Origin: an uncultured Collinsella sp.
GTDB taxonomy: Bacteria; Actinomycetota; Coriobacteriia; Coriobacteriales; Coriobacteriaceae
Assembly (NCBI GenBank): GCA_958349325.1
Contig: CATWCP010000001.1
Location: 55,000-118,999, forward strand
DNA: 64,000 bases
Reading direction: 5' to 3'
A program made the translations under genes and the position numbers. This document shows positions 8,038 to 14,849 of the stretch, piece after piece (position 1 is the first letter of the stretch; the number at the start of each line of letters is the position of its first letter). Under the pieces are notes generated by a model, which searched no databases, was not told the DNA's origin, and saw nothing but the letters and a program-made list of their open reading frames with translations.

Positions 8038-8160
8038 CTAAGTGAGTAGACTTTTTGCGATGTCGCGAGCACATGGATTTTGCACAAGGGTTCTATCTGC
8101 GGTTTTAGTTTTCGTTATGCGGGTTGTGCTTGGCTATTGCAAAAAAGTCTACTCACTTAG
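8038..8160. repeat. 123-base element with 21-base terminal inverted repeats
   Basis: CTAAGTGAGTAGACTTTTTGC (8038-8058; written here as a 20-plus-1 base arm) is mirrored by GCAAAAAAGTCTACTCACTTAG (two bases longer in context, 8139-8160), differing by one T in the homopolymer. A second, inner pair GCACAA (8082-8087) and TTGTGC (8124-8129) lies between them. The interior has no credible gene. It fills most of the 309-base gap between trmB and the Ski2-like helicase. It looks like a small non-autonomous mobile element or a structured RNA; no transposase is nearby. Confidence 0.55.
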
Positions 8161-8225
8161 GTTTGAGGGTTGTTTGCTGGCGCCTATTCGCGCTTATTTG
8201 CTGACGCCGCGACCATCAGAAGCCC

Positions 8226-9065
8226 CTAGGACTCTTGCGGCAGGCGCTTCTTGCCCTTGCGGGCACGGTTTCTGAAGTTCTCGACGGCCTCTTCCATGCC
8301 GAGAGGCACGTAGGTGAGCTCATCGAGGTTTTCGGGCAGGTAGCAGGCAAGGCTTTGCTCCTGCGCGCGGCCCGCCGCGAGCTGCTCTTCGATGGGTTCC
8401 GCGCCGGGCGTAGCGCAAATGCCATAGACGGCGGCGCCCATCTCGCGCGTGCGGCATTCATATTCGGTCTCGGGATGCTCGGGATGGTCGCGGCGGACGT
8501 CGTCACTTACCCAAAGCGTATCGTAGCCGGCTGCGGCAAACTGTCCCAGGGCGTAATCGCGCAACGGTTTGCTGTCGGTTCGCAGCGTTACGGTGGCGCC
8601 GGCTGCAAAGAGCGGGCGATAGAGCATCAGATGGTCGACATGGACGAGGCGCTTTTTGGCGTACTTGGCCTTGGGCTGCGGCGTGGGAAAGTTGATGGTG
8701 ATGGCATCGAGCTCGCCTGTGGCAAATAGCTGCGGCAGCGATGCGGCGCCTCGAGGCAGAACGAGTGCGTTGGTCAGTTCATGCTCGCAGATTTTCTGTG
8801 CGGCATAGGCGATGCAGATGGGCTCTTGGTCCATGCCGATAAAGAGCGTGTTTGGCTCGTGGGCCGCGCGCTCTACAAGGTACGTTCCCTTGCCGCAGCC
8901 AAGATCCAGGTGAAGGTGTTCGAAGGGCTTGCTGCCTGCGGGCGCACAGGCCTTGCGCCAATCTCCGGCATAGGCCTCGGGGTTCGTCTCAATCGCATCG
9001 GCGTAGCGCTCCAGGCGCTCCTCGAGCACAAAGTTCTTAGGCGTGCGAACGTGGACGGCTCCCAT
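8226..9065 (-). CDS. trmB: tRNA (guanine-N7-)-methyltransferase
   Basis: Uses S-adenosylmethionine to methylate N7 of G46 in the variable loop of many tRNAs. A glycine-rich SAM motif 'DLGCGKGTYLVERA' is followed by 'FIGMDQEP'. The TrmB signature region reads 'INFPTPQPKAKYAKKRL', where the usual form is near NFPDPWPKKRH-x-KRRL, so the central Asp and Trp are replaced. The 279 residues are longer than many TrmB proteins, with a basic C-terminal tail (RNRARKGKKR). It is downstream of another methyltransferase gene on the same strand. The divergent motif lowers certainty about the exact site, but the fold assignment is firm. Confidence 0.78.
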   Translation of the reverse strand: MGAVHVRTPKNFVLEERLERYADAIETNPEAYAGDWRKACAPAGSKPFEHLHLDLGCGKGTYLVERAAHEPNTLFIGMDQEPICIAYAAQKICEHELTNALVLPRGAASLPQLFATGELDAITINFPTPQPKAKYAKKRLVHVDHLMLYRPLFAAGATVTLRTDSKPLRDYALGQFAAAGYDTLWVSDDVRRDHPEHPETEYECRTREMGAAVYGICATPGAEPIEEQLAAGRAQEQSLACYLPENLDELTYVPLGMEEAVENFRNRARKGKKRLPQES

Positions 9066-9126
9066 GAGGCTCCTTGGTCATAAGTTTGGAACGCATAGCT
9101 GCACGTTCCGTCAATGGATTGAAAAG

Positions 9127-9145
9127 GGGCGGGCATAGCTTGCCC
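9127..9145 (-). terminator. Weak terminator-like hairpin
   Basis: On the minus strand GGGCA-loop-TGCCC is followed by GCCCCTTTTC. It lies between the upstream methyltransferase gene and trmB and may reduce read-through. The stem is short. Confidence 0.3.
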
Positions 9146-9183
9146 GAAAGATGCGGTGCAGCCCGGCGGCGAGTCGCCGATAC

Positions 9184-10056
9184 CTACAGGCGCTTGAGAA
9201 TCACATAGCGGTTGAGCTCGCCGCTGCGACCGTCGGCATGGAAACGCTCAAGCTCGCGCACGGGGACCTCGCCACTCTTGTAGAACGTACGGACGCCGCG
9301 CACCAGGTCGGTGATCTGCTGATCGTCAAAGTGATGACAATAGCGGTAGGCGTGGCGGTCGTTTTGCCAGCCGATGAGGTGGTCGCCGGCTTCAAACTGC
9401 GCGGAATCGTAACCCTCAAACGGCGGGGTGAGCTCGGCGCGGGCCTCGGCGCGAACAGCCTTGCGCGCCATGCGCTCGTCGTTCATAAACTCCCAAAAGC
9501 TGATGGCGATGATGCCGCCCGGGCGCGTCTGGCGCACCAGAGCGTCGAGCACGCGTACACGGTACTCGCACGACGGCACATGGTGCATAAAGCCAAAGCA
9601 GACCGAGATGTCGGTGAGCGGGGCGTCGAAAAGCACGTCGGGCGTCTCGGCGGGGTTGAGCTTCATAAGGGCGTCGAGCACGTCGAGTTCCTGGAAGTGC
9701 AGGTTGGGAATGCGCAGCGCGTGGCCATGTGCATCGATGGCCAGGTCTTGGCACGAGTCGACACCATAGAACTCAAACGGGCAGCTGGCATCTGCCGAGG
9801 GGTTTGCGCCATCGACGCCCTTGGCGGCAAGTGCGCCGCCGGCGGCAAAGTTCTCGAATCGCATATTGCCACAGGCAAGATCGAAGACGCGGACGGGATG
9901 CTCGATCGTGGCGACGTCGAGCTGTTCGAGCGCGATATCCATGGTGCGTACCCAGCCGGGCCACGGGGCCTGGCGCGTATCGGAAAAGGAAGCGGAGTGC
10001 TCGCGATAGAACGTGTTGTTGAGCTGGATGAGCGATGAGGCGAAATCGCGGTTCAC
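9184..10056 (-). CDS. Class I SAM-dependent methyltransferase
   Basis: A 290-residue protein with the Rossmann-type motif I 'VFDLACGNMRFENF', an acidic strand-2 end 'FYGVDSCQDLA', and post-motif 'VCFGFMHHVPS'. A later 'RPGGIIAISFWEF' matches small-molecule methyltransferases of the ubiquinone/SAM family. Substrate is unknown. The start is GTG at 10056, with ggaggg about 12 bases upstream. It is followed on the same strand by trmB after 118 bases. The region upstream (10057-10323) separates it divergently from the XRE regulator. Confidence 0.8.
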   Translation of the reverse strand: MNRDFASSLIQLNNTFYREHSASFSDTRQAPWPGWVRTMDIALEQLDVATIEHPVRVFDLACGNMRFENFAAGGALAAKGVDGANPSADASCPFEFYGVDSCQDLAIDAHGHALRIPNLHFQELDVLDALMKLNPAETPDVLFDAPLTDISVCFGFMHHVPSCEYRVRVLDALVRQTRPGGIIAISFWEFMNDERMARKAVRAEARAELTPPFEGYDSAQFEAGDHLIGWQNDRHAYRYCHHFDDQQITDLVRGVRTFYKSGEVPVRELERFHADGRSGELNRYVILKRL

Positions 10057-10134
10057 GGCGCGGAACTCCCTCCGTTAGCGGTGCGAAATAAACAGTACGA
10101 CCATACTACCGTTAACGCCGCAACGGGGACAACC

Positions 10135-10177
10135 GAGCTGCGGCTCATTGCTTTGTTTGGACACATTTCCGCAGCTC
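10135..10177. other. Inverted repeat in a divergent promoter region
   Basis: GAGCTGCGG (10135-10143) and CCGCAGCTC (10169-10177) are exactly complementary, separated by 25 bases. They lie between the divergent methyltransferase gene and the XRE regulator. It could be an operator for the regulator or a structural element. Nothing else is recognisable in 10057-10323. Confidence 0.35.
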
Positions 10178-10323
10178 ATATGTGCCCGCAACCGCCAGTT
10201 GTCAAAAATCTCACTAGAATAGGTGGCATGCTTTTGGCGGTGGCGGATAGATTTTTAACTGTGCAAGGCGCCTTAAGAACAAAAACGGTCCGGCGGCACG
10301 GCTGGCATCACATAGGAGGAACC

Positions 10324-11040
10324 ATGAATGTAGAAACTGCGCAGCGGCTCGCCGACCTTCGCCGCAGCAAAGGCTTTAGCCAAGAAGGGCTGGCGCGAAA
10401 GCTGGGGCTGTCGCGCCAGGCGGTCAGTAAATGGGAGCGCGCGGAGAGCTCGCCCGATACCGAGAACCTGATCTCGCTCGCCAAACTCTATGGCGTGAGC
10501 TTGGACGAGTTGCTCAATCCGAGCGACGAGATTGAGGACGATATCGAGTTTGAGAACGAGGACCGCGCCCGTCAGCGCGAGGCCGAGGCGGCAGAGCGTG
10601 CTCGCACCCATGAGGCGGCGGCGCGCGCTACCGAGGCGGCAACACAGGCGAGTGATGCTGCGGCCAAGGCGGCGCAAGCGGCAAGCTGGAGTGCACAGGC
10701 CGCCAATGCCGCTACGGCGCAGGCGACGAGTGGCACCGCGGTTGGCTCGACTCCGGTGAAGGGCCCGTTCCAGTCGTTCCCGTATTGGGCCGTGTGCTGG
10801 CTGCTGTTCTTTTTGCTGATGTTCCTGTTTGGTGCCGGCCCCTTTGCCGCACTGATCTTCTTTACGATTCCCATCTATCACTGGGTGGCACGTGCGCTCG
10901 ATGGCGATTGGGCGCGTGGGGATATCCAGGTCGGCCCGGCACCGGTGACAGCTAGGGCTCAGAATGTTTCCGCTTCGGTTGATGCTGACGTGACTACCGC
11001 GGCCACCGCTGAGCCATGTGCCAAAGAGGGTGATGAATGA
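10324..11040 (+). CDS. XRE-family regulator with C-terminal membrane segments
   Basis: A 238-residue protein. Residues ~5-60 form a Cro/C1-type helix-turn-helix ('SQEGLARKLGLSRQAVSKWE'). An acidic, then Ala/Glu/Arg-rich probable coiled coil (~75-145) comes next. Residues ~157-195 contain two hydrophobic stretches ('WLLFFLLMFLFGAGPFAALI', 'FFTIPIYHW'), suggesting that the DNA-binding domain is tethered to the membrane. The ATG at 10324 has an excellent site (aggaggaacc). The longer frame upstream has no ribosome site. Its stop overlaps the start of the next gene by four bases (ATGA), so the two are translationally coupled and probably act together in envelope sensing. Confidence 0.85.
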   Translation: MNVETAQRLADLRRSKGFSQEGLARKLGLSRQAVSKWERAESSPDTENLISLAKLYGVSLDELLNPSDEIEDDIEFENEDRARQREAEAAERARTHEAAARATEAATQASDAAAKAAQAASWSAQAANAATAQATSGTAVGSTPVKGPFQSFPYWAVCWLLFFLLMFLFGAGPFAALIFFTIPIYHWVARALDGDWARGDIQVGPAPVTARAQNVSASVDADVTTAATAEPCAKEGDE

Positions 11041-11936
11041 TGAAGCTTTCGCATGAATCCAAGATACGCTTGGGTGTTGGCATCGGAGCGTTTGTGCTCA
11101 TCATCGGGCTTGTCTTTGGCACTTCGCGGCTATTGGCTCATTCCGATATGGTGCGTACGACCGGTATTCTATCTGGCCATTTGTCTGATTTTGACGATAT
11201 GTTTGACGATGACGATCTCTTGGACGACGGCAGCTATTCCGCTCGGCCTCAGCAACTTTCGAGCATGACTTTTGATGCCGATGAGTTCCGCTACCTCGAT
11301 TTCGATATCAATGCGGCTTCGGTGGACGTCAAGGTTGTTGATGGCAACAAGGCTCGCGTTATCGAGCGGGGACGCGTTGCCAATGGTATGGATGCCTCCA
11401 AGGCCGCGACGCAGAACATCGCATCCGTCGAGGACTCGACGCTCAAGGTTTCCCAGTTTGGAAGTGATGACGGTAAGGCAATCGATCGCTCAGTTACGGT
11501 CGAGCTGCCGCGCCGTGTTGCCGAACATCTGAAGGGAGTCAACGCGCACGTGGGCTCGGGTGATCTGCAGATTGCCGGTGTCACCTGTGATGGTTTCGAC
11601 CTTTTCCTGGGTGCGGGAGATGTAGAGTTTGCGGGCAGCGTGACTGATGCGCTCAGTGCTGAGGTCGGTTCAGGCGATGTGACGTTCGAGCTCTACCAGG
11701 CCCCCGCGAAGTCGATGGACGTGAGTGTGGGCTCGGGCGATGTGGAGATGACGGTTCCGAGCTCTACGAGCTTTAAGGCGAGCCTCACCTTGGGCAGTGG
11801 CGACTTCGAGAGCGATTTCCTTCCGCTTGGCTACGACGGCGAGACCATTTTGAATCTTGAATTCGATAACGGCGATAAGTCTGCCACGTATCGTTTTGAA
11901 GTCGATTCGGGCGACATGTCGTTTGATTCGGAGTAG
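11037..11936 (+). CDS. Membrane-anchored DUF4097 beta-repeat protein
   Basis: A 299-residue protein with an N-terminal signal-anchor helix (~12-34, 'IGAFVLIIGLVFGTSRLL') and an acidic spacer. The extracytoplasmic domain then repeats a glycine/aspartate turn: VGSGDLQ, LGAGDVE, VGSGDVT, VGSGDVE, LGSGDFE. This is the DUF4097 (LiaG-like putative adhesin) beta-helix pattern. Proteins of this family sit beside envelope-stress regulators. It overlaps the membrane-linked XRE regulator gene by four bases. The role is inferred as an envelope sensor or shield partner. Confidence 0.8.
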   Translation: MMKLSHESKIRLGVGIGAFVLIIGLVFGTSRLLAHSDMVRTTGILSGHLSDFDDMFDDDDLLDDGSYSARPQQLSSMTFDADEFRYLDFDINAASVDVKVVDGNKARVIERGRVANGMDASKAATQNIASVEDSTLKVSQFGSDDGKAIDRSVTVELPRRVAEHLKGVNAHVGSGDLQIAGVTCDGFDLFLGAGDVEFAGSVTDALSAEVGSGDVTFELYQAPAKSMDVSVGSGDVEMTVPSSTSFKASLTLGSGDFESDFLPLGYDGETILNLEFDNGDKSATYRFEVDSGDMSFDSE

Positions 11937-11983
11937 TGAGGCAGGCGAAAGCCTAGGCGAAGACATAGCTGCGCTGTTTGATG

Positions 11984-12017
11984 AAGGCGCCGAAGCCGAG
12001 ATCGGCTCCGGCGCCTT
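11984..12017 (+). terminator. Terminator-like hairpin
   Basis: AAGGCGCCG (11984-11992) pairs with CGGCGCCTT (12009-12017), and the interior AGCC...GGCT pairs further. Only a short T-rich tail follows. It separates the DUF4097 unit from elp3, whose ATG is 18 bases downstream. Confidence 0.6.
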
Positions 12018-12035
12018 TACCTTTACAATGGGGAC

Positions 12036-13943
12036 ATGGAACAGATTATCTTGAACATACTCGAGGCTCTGCGTCGCGGCGAGACCGTGGACGACAAAGC
12101 GCTCGTCAAACTGATACATGCCGAGGCGCGCCGTGAGGGTGCTGACAAACGCGATTTGGCCAAGCGCCGTCTGCTGCCGTTCTACCAGCGGGTAAAACGT
12201 GAGGAGCCGGCTCGTTGGGCTGGGTGGAATGTCGATGCCGAGCTGGAACGTCGACTGTTGCAGGTGCTGCGTATGAAGCCTCGTCGCACGGCTTCGGGCG
12301 TGGCGACCATTACCGTCATCACCAAGCCGTGGCCGTGCTCGGGCGATTGTCTGTTTTGCCCCAACGATCTGCGCATGCCCAAAAGCTACCTGCATGCCGA
12401 GCCGGCATGCGCCCGTGCGGAGCAAAATTGCTTTGACCCGTATCTGCAGGTGAGCGCTCGTCTGACCGCGCTTTCGCAGATGGGGCATGCGACCGACAAG
12501 ATTGAGCTCATTGTGCTTGGCGGTACCTGGAGCGACTATCCGGAAGGCTATCAGACATGGTTCATGTCGGAGCTCTTCCGTGCGCTCAATGACGATGCCG
12601 TCGCCGGCGTGGCGGCCAACCCCATGTTGGCGCGTCCGGGCATCAGCCGTGCCGAGGCAGGGCGCCTGCTCGATGGCGCTCCCGCCGATGCCCTGCCGCC
12701 GGTGGTGGCGGAGCGTCGCGAACGCTATCGGGCCGCCGGTATTGCGACCGATGAGGCCGAGCTTGCGAGCGGTGTTGCCGACGAGCAGGAGCGTGTGGAT
12801 GCTGCCGTGGGCGGCTACAACCGCGCGGTACGTCGTCTGTACGGCCCCGGTACGCCATGGGGCGAGGTTGCCGAGTGGCAGATGGCAACGATGGAGGAGC
12901 TTGAGCGCCAGCAGCGCATCAACGAGACGGCGAAGCATCGCGTGGTAGGGCTCGTTATCGAGACGCGCCCCGATGCTGTAACGCCGCAGGCCCTCACGCT
13001 TATCCGCCGCCTGGGCTGCACCAAGATTCAGATGGGCATCCAGAGTCTCGACCAGCACCTGCTCGATATCAACGATCGTCGCATTTCGGTGGCGCAGATT
13101 GAGCGGGCGTTTTCGCTTGCGCGTCTGTTTGGCTTTAAGATCCACGCGCATTTTATGCTTAACCTGCTGGGCGCCACGCCCGAGGGGGACAAGCGCGACT
13201 ACGAGCGCTTTATGACCGAAGGGGCCTTTATGCCCGACGAGGTCAAGGTTTATCCGTGTGCGCTCATCGAGGGCTCGCGTCTGGTGGGCCGCTATGAGCG
13301 CGGCGAGTGGCGCCCCTATACCGAGGATGAGCTGCTCGATGTGCTGGCCGACGACATCGTGGTGACGCCGGCGTTCTGCCGCATCAGTCGCATGATCCGC
13401 GACTTTAGCTCCGACGACATCATGGTGGGCAACAAGAAGCCCAACCTGCGCCAGCTCGTTGAGAACCGCCTGGCTGCTCAGGGTGACGGTACGACAGTGC
13501 GTGAGATTCGCTATCGCGAGATCAGCACGGCGGGCGCCGACTTGGATGAGCTGACCCTTGACGAGGAGGTGGCGTACGAGACGCCGGTGACGCACGAGCG
13601 CTTTTTGCAGTGGGTGACGCCGCAGGGCAAGATCGCGGGCTTTTTGCGGTTGTCGCTGCCCGACCATTCGTTTGTTGCCGCGCATGCGGACGAGTTGCCG
13701 ACGACGCCGGACGAGGCGATGATTCGCGAGGTGCACGTGTATGGCATGGCGGCACGCGTGGGCGACCAGGGCCAGGCGGCGCAGCATCACGGGTTGGGGC
13801 GTTTGCTCGTAGAGCGTGCGTGCGAGATTGCCCGGGATGCGGGTTATACGCGCATCAACGTGATCAGCGCGATTGGTACGCGCGAGTACTATCGCCATTT
13901 GGGTTTTTACGATCATGGACTCTATCTGCAAAAGGAGCTCTAG
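12036..13943 (+). CDS. elp3: Elp3-type radical SAM/GNAT tRNA-modifying enzyme
   Basis: A 635-residue protein with the Elp3 layout. The radical-SAM cluster motif is CSGDCLFC (Cys101, 105, 108), followed by 'MPKSYLHAEPACARAEQN' and 'IEIR/VIETRPD'-type strands ('GLVIETRPDAV', 'QMGIQSLDQ'). The C-terminal acetyltransferase domain carries 'HGLGRLLVERACEIA' and ends 'YYRHLGFYDHG'. In eukaryotes and archaea Elp3 makes the cm5 modification of wobble U34 using acetyl-CoA. Bacterial stand-alone versions are presumed to do the same. No other Elongator subunits are present. The next gene starts at the base after its stop. Confidence 0.88.
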   Translation: MEQIILNILEALRRGETVDDKALVKLIHAEARREGADKRDLAKRRLLPFYQRVKREEPARWAGWNVDAELERRLLQVLRMKPRRTASGVATITVITKPWPCSGDCLFCPNDLRMPKSYLHAEPACARAEQNCFDPYLQVSARLTALSQMGHATDKIELIVLGGTWSDYPEGYQTWFMSELFRALNDDAVAGVAANPMLARPGISRAEAGRLLDGAPADALPPVVAERRERYRAAGIATDEAELASGVADEQERVDAAVGGYNRAVRRLYGPGTPWGEVAEWQMATMEELERQQRINETAKHRVVGLVIETRPDAVTPQALTLIRRLGCTKIQMGIQSLDQHLLDINDRRISVAQIERAFSLARLFGFKIHAHFMLNLLGATPEGDKRDYERFMTEGAFMPDEVKVYPCALIEGSRLVGRYERGEWRPYTEDELLDVLADDIVVTPAFCRISRMIRDFSSDDIMVGNKKPNLRQLVENRLAAQGDGTTVREIRYREISTAGADLDELTLDEEVAYETPVTHERFLQWVTPQGKIAGFLRLSLPDHSFVAAHADELPTTPDEAMIREVHVYGMAARVGDQGQAAQHHGLGRLLVERACEIARDAGYTRINVISAIGTREYYRHLGFYDHGLYLQKEL

Positions 13944-14822
13944 ATGAACAAGCCGAGTGTTTCTGCTGGCGTCGTTGCCGGCGTTGCCCTGGGAGCCGCG
14001 GCACTTGGTGCGGCCGCCGTCGCTGTTCGTGCTGCCTGTCTGCAGGTTGCGCGAACCTGCAATGGGTTGGCGCGTGTGAAGCGCGTGCACGATGGGGACG
14101 GCGATGAGATTCGCGTGTTGGTGCAAGGCGGCGTCTACCAAAGCGCAAGCTACGTTGGTGAGCGTTGGGCGGAGCCCGTCTTTGCGTACTATCGTGCGTT
14201 TGACGACGTGTTTGAGTCCGAGGATGCGATGCGCGATGCTTATGGTCTCGGCATCAACCGCATGCTTGTGCTGGGTGGCGGCGGGTTTGCCTATCCCAAG
14301 TTCGCGCTGATGTCGCACGAGGGCTTGCGCATGGACGTCATCGAGTATGACGGAGAGATTACGCGCCTGGCGCGCCGCTGGTTCTACCTAGACGAGCTGG
14401 AGCGCGCGGCGGGCGATCGCCTGCGGGTGATAACCGCTGAGGCTCGCTCGTATCTGGGTGTGACGAGCGTGGGCCATCGTCGCTACGACGTGGTCGTGAG
14501 CGATTGCTTTGGCGGTGCCGAGCCCGTGCGCGAGCTGGCGACCGTTGAGGCGTTGCGTCTAGTGCGGGGCAGCCTCAACCCCGGCGGCATCTACGTTGCC
14601 AATATCGTGAGCGCAAACGAGGGGAGCGATGTGACGTTCCTGCGCGATTGCGTTGCCACGGCACTCGAGGTGTTCGCTCGCGCCTGGGTGGTGCCTTGTG
14701 GCGATACGGAGTTCGGCGGCGAGGAGAATTATCTGCTCATCGCCAGCGACGGCGACTACGCCTTTGCCGAAGCTGTGCCCTTCGACACCGACTTCCTCGG
14801 TACCGTCCTTCACGACAAGTAA
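13944..14822 (+). CDS. Spermidine synthase-like SAM-fold protein
   Basis: A 292-residue protein with an N-terminal Ala/Val/Gly hydrophobic helix (~8-32) and then a spermidine-synthase-type Rossmann core. 'RMLVLGGGGFAYPK' matches the aminopropyltransferase/methyltransferase glycine motif, 'MDVIEYDGEITRLAR' is the acidic strand, and 'YDVVVSDCFGG' the following strand. True spermidine synthases lack an N-terminal hydrophobic helix, so this is probably a membrane-associated relative (often annotated fused MFS/spermidine synthase). It starts immediately after the elp3 stop (tagATG), implying coupled translation. Reaction unknown. Confidence 0.75.
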   Translation: MNKPSVSAGVVAGVALGAAALGAAAVAVRAACLQVARTCNGLARVKRVHDGDGDEIRVLVQGGVYQSASYVGERWAEPVFAYYRAFDDVFESEDAMRDAYGLGINRMLVLGGGGFAYPKFALMSHEGLRMDVIEYDGEITRLARRWFYLDELERAAGDRLRVITAEARSYLGVTSVGHRRYDVVVSDCFGGAEPVRELATVEALRLVRGSLNPGGIYVANIVSANEGSDVTFLRDCVATALEVFARAWVVPCGDTEFGGEENYLLIASDGDYAFAEAVPFDTDFLGTVLHDK

Positions 14823-14849
14823 GTCTCCCCGTCCCAAAAAAGACTGGTC

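Noticed and set aside
7917..8225. A small gene in the plus-strand frame 8042-8275 inside the inverted-repeat element
   Set aside because: The frame crosses both repeat arms and the end of trmB, has no ribosome site, and its product looks random.
11670..14318. An 882-codon open frame antisense to the DUF4097 gene, elp3 and part of the next gene
   Set aside because: It runs across three well supported genes and their terminator, and its product has an Arg/His/Ala-rich shadow composition.
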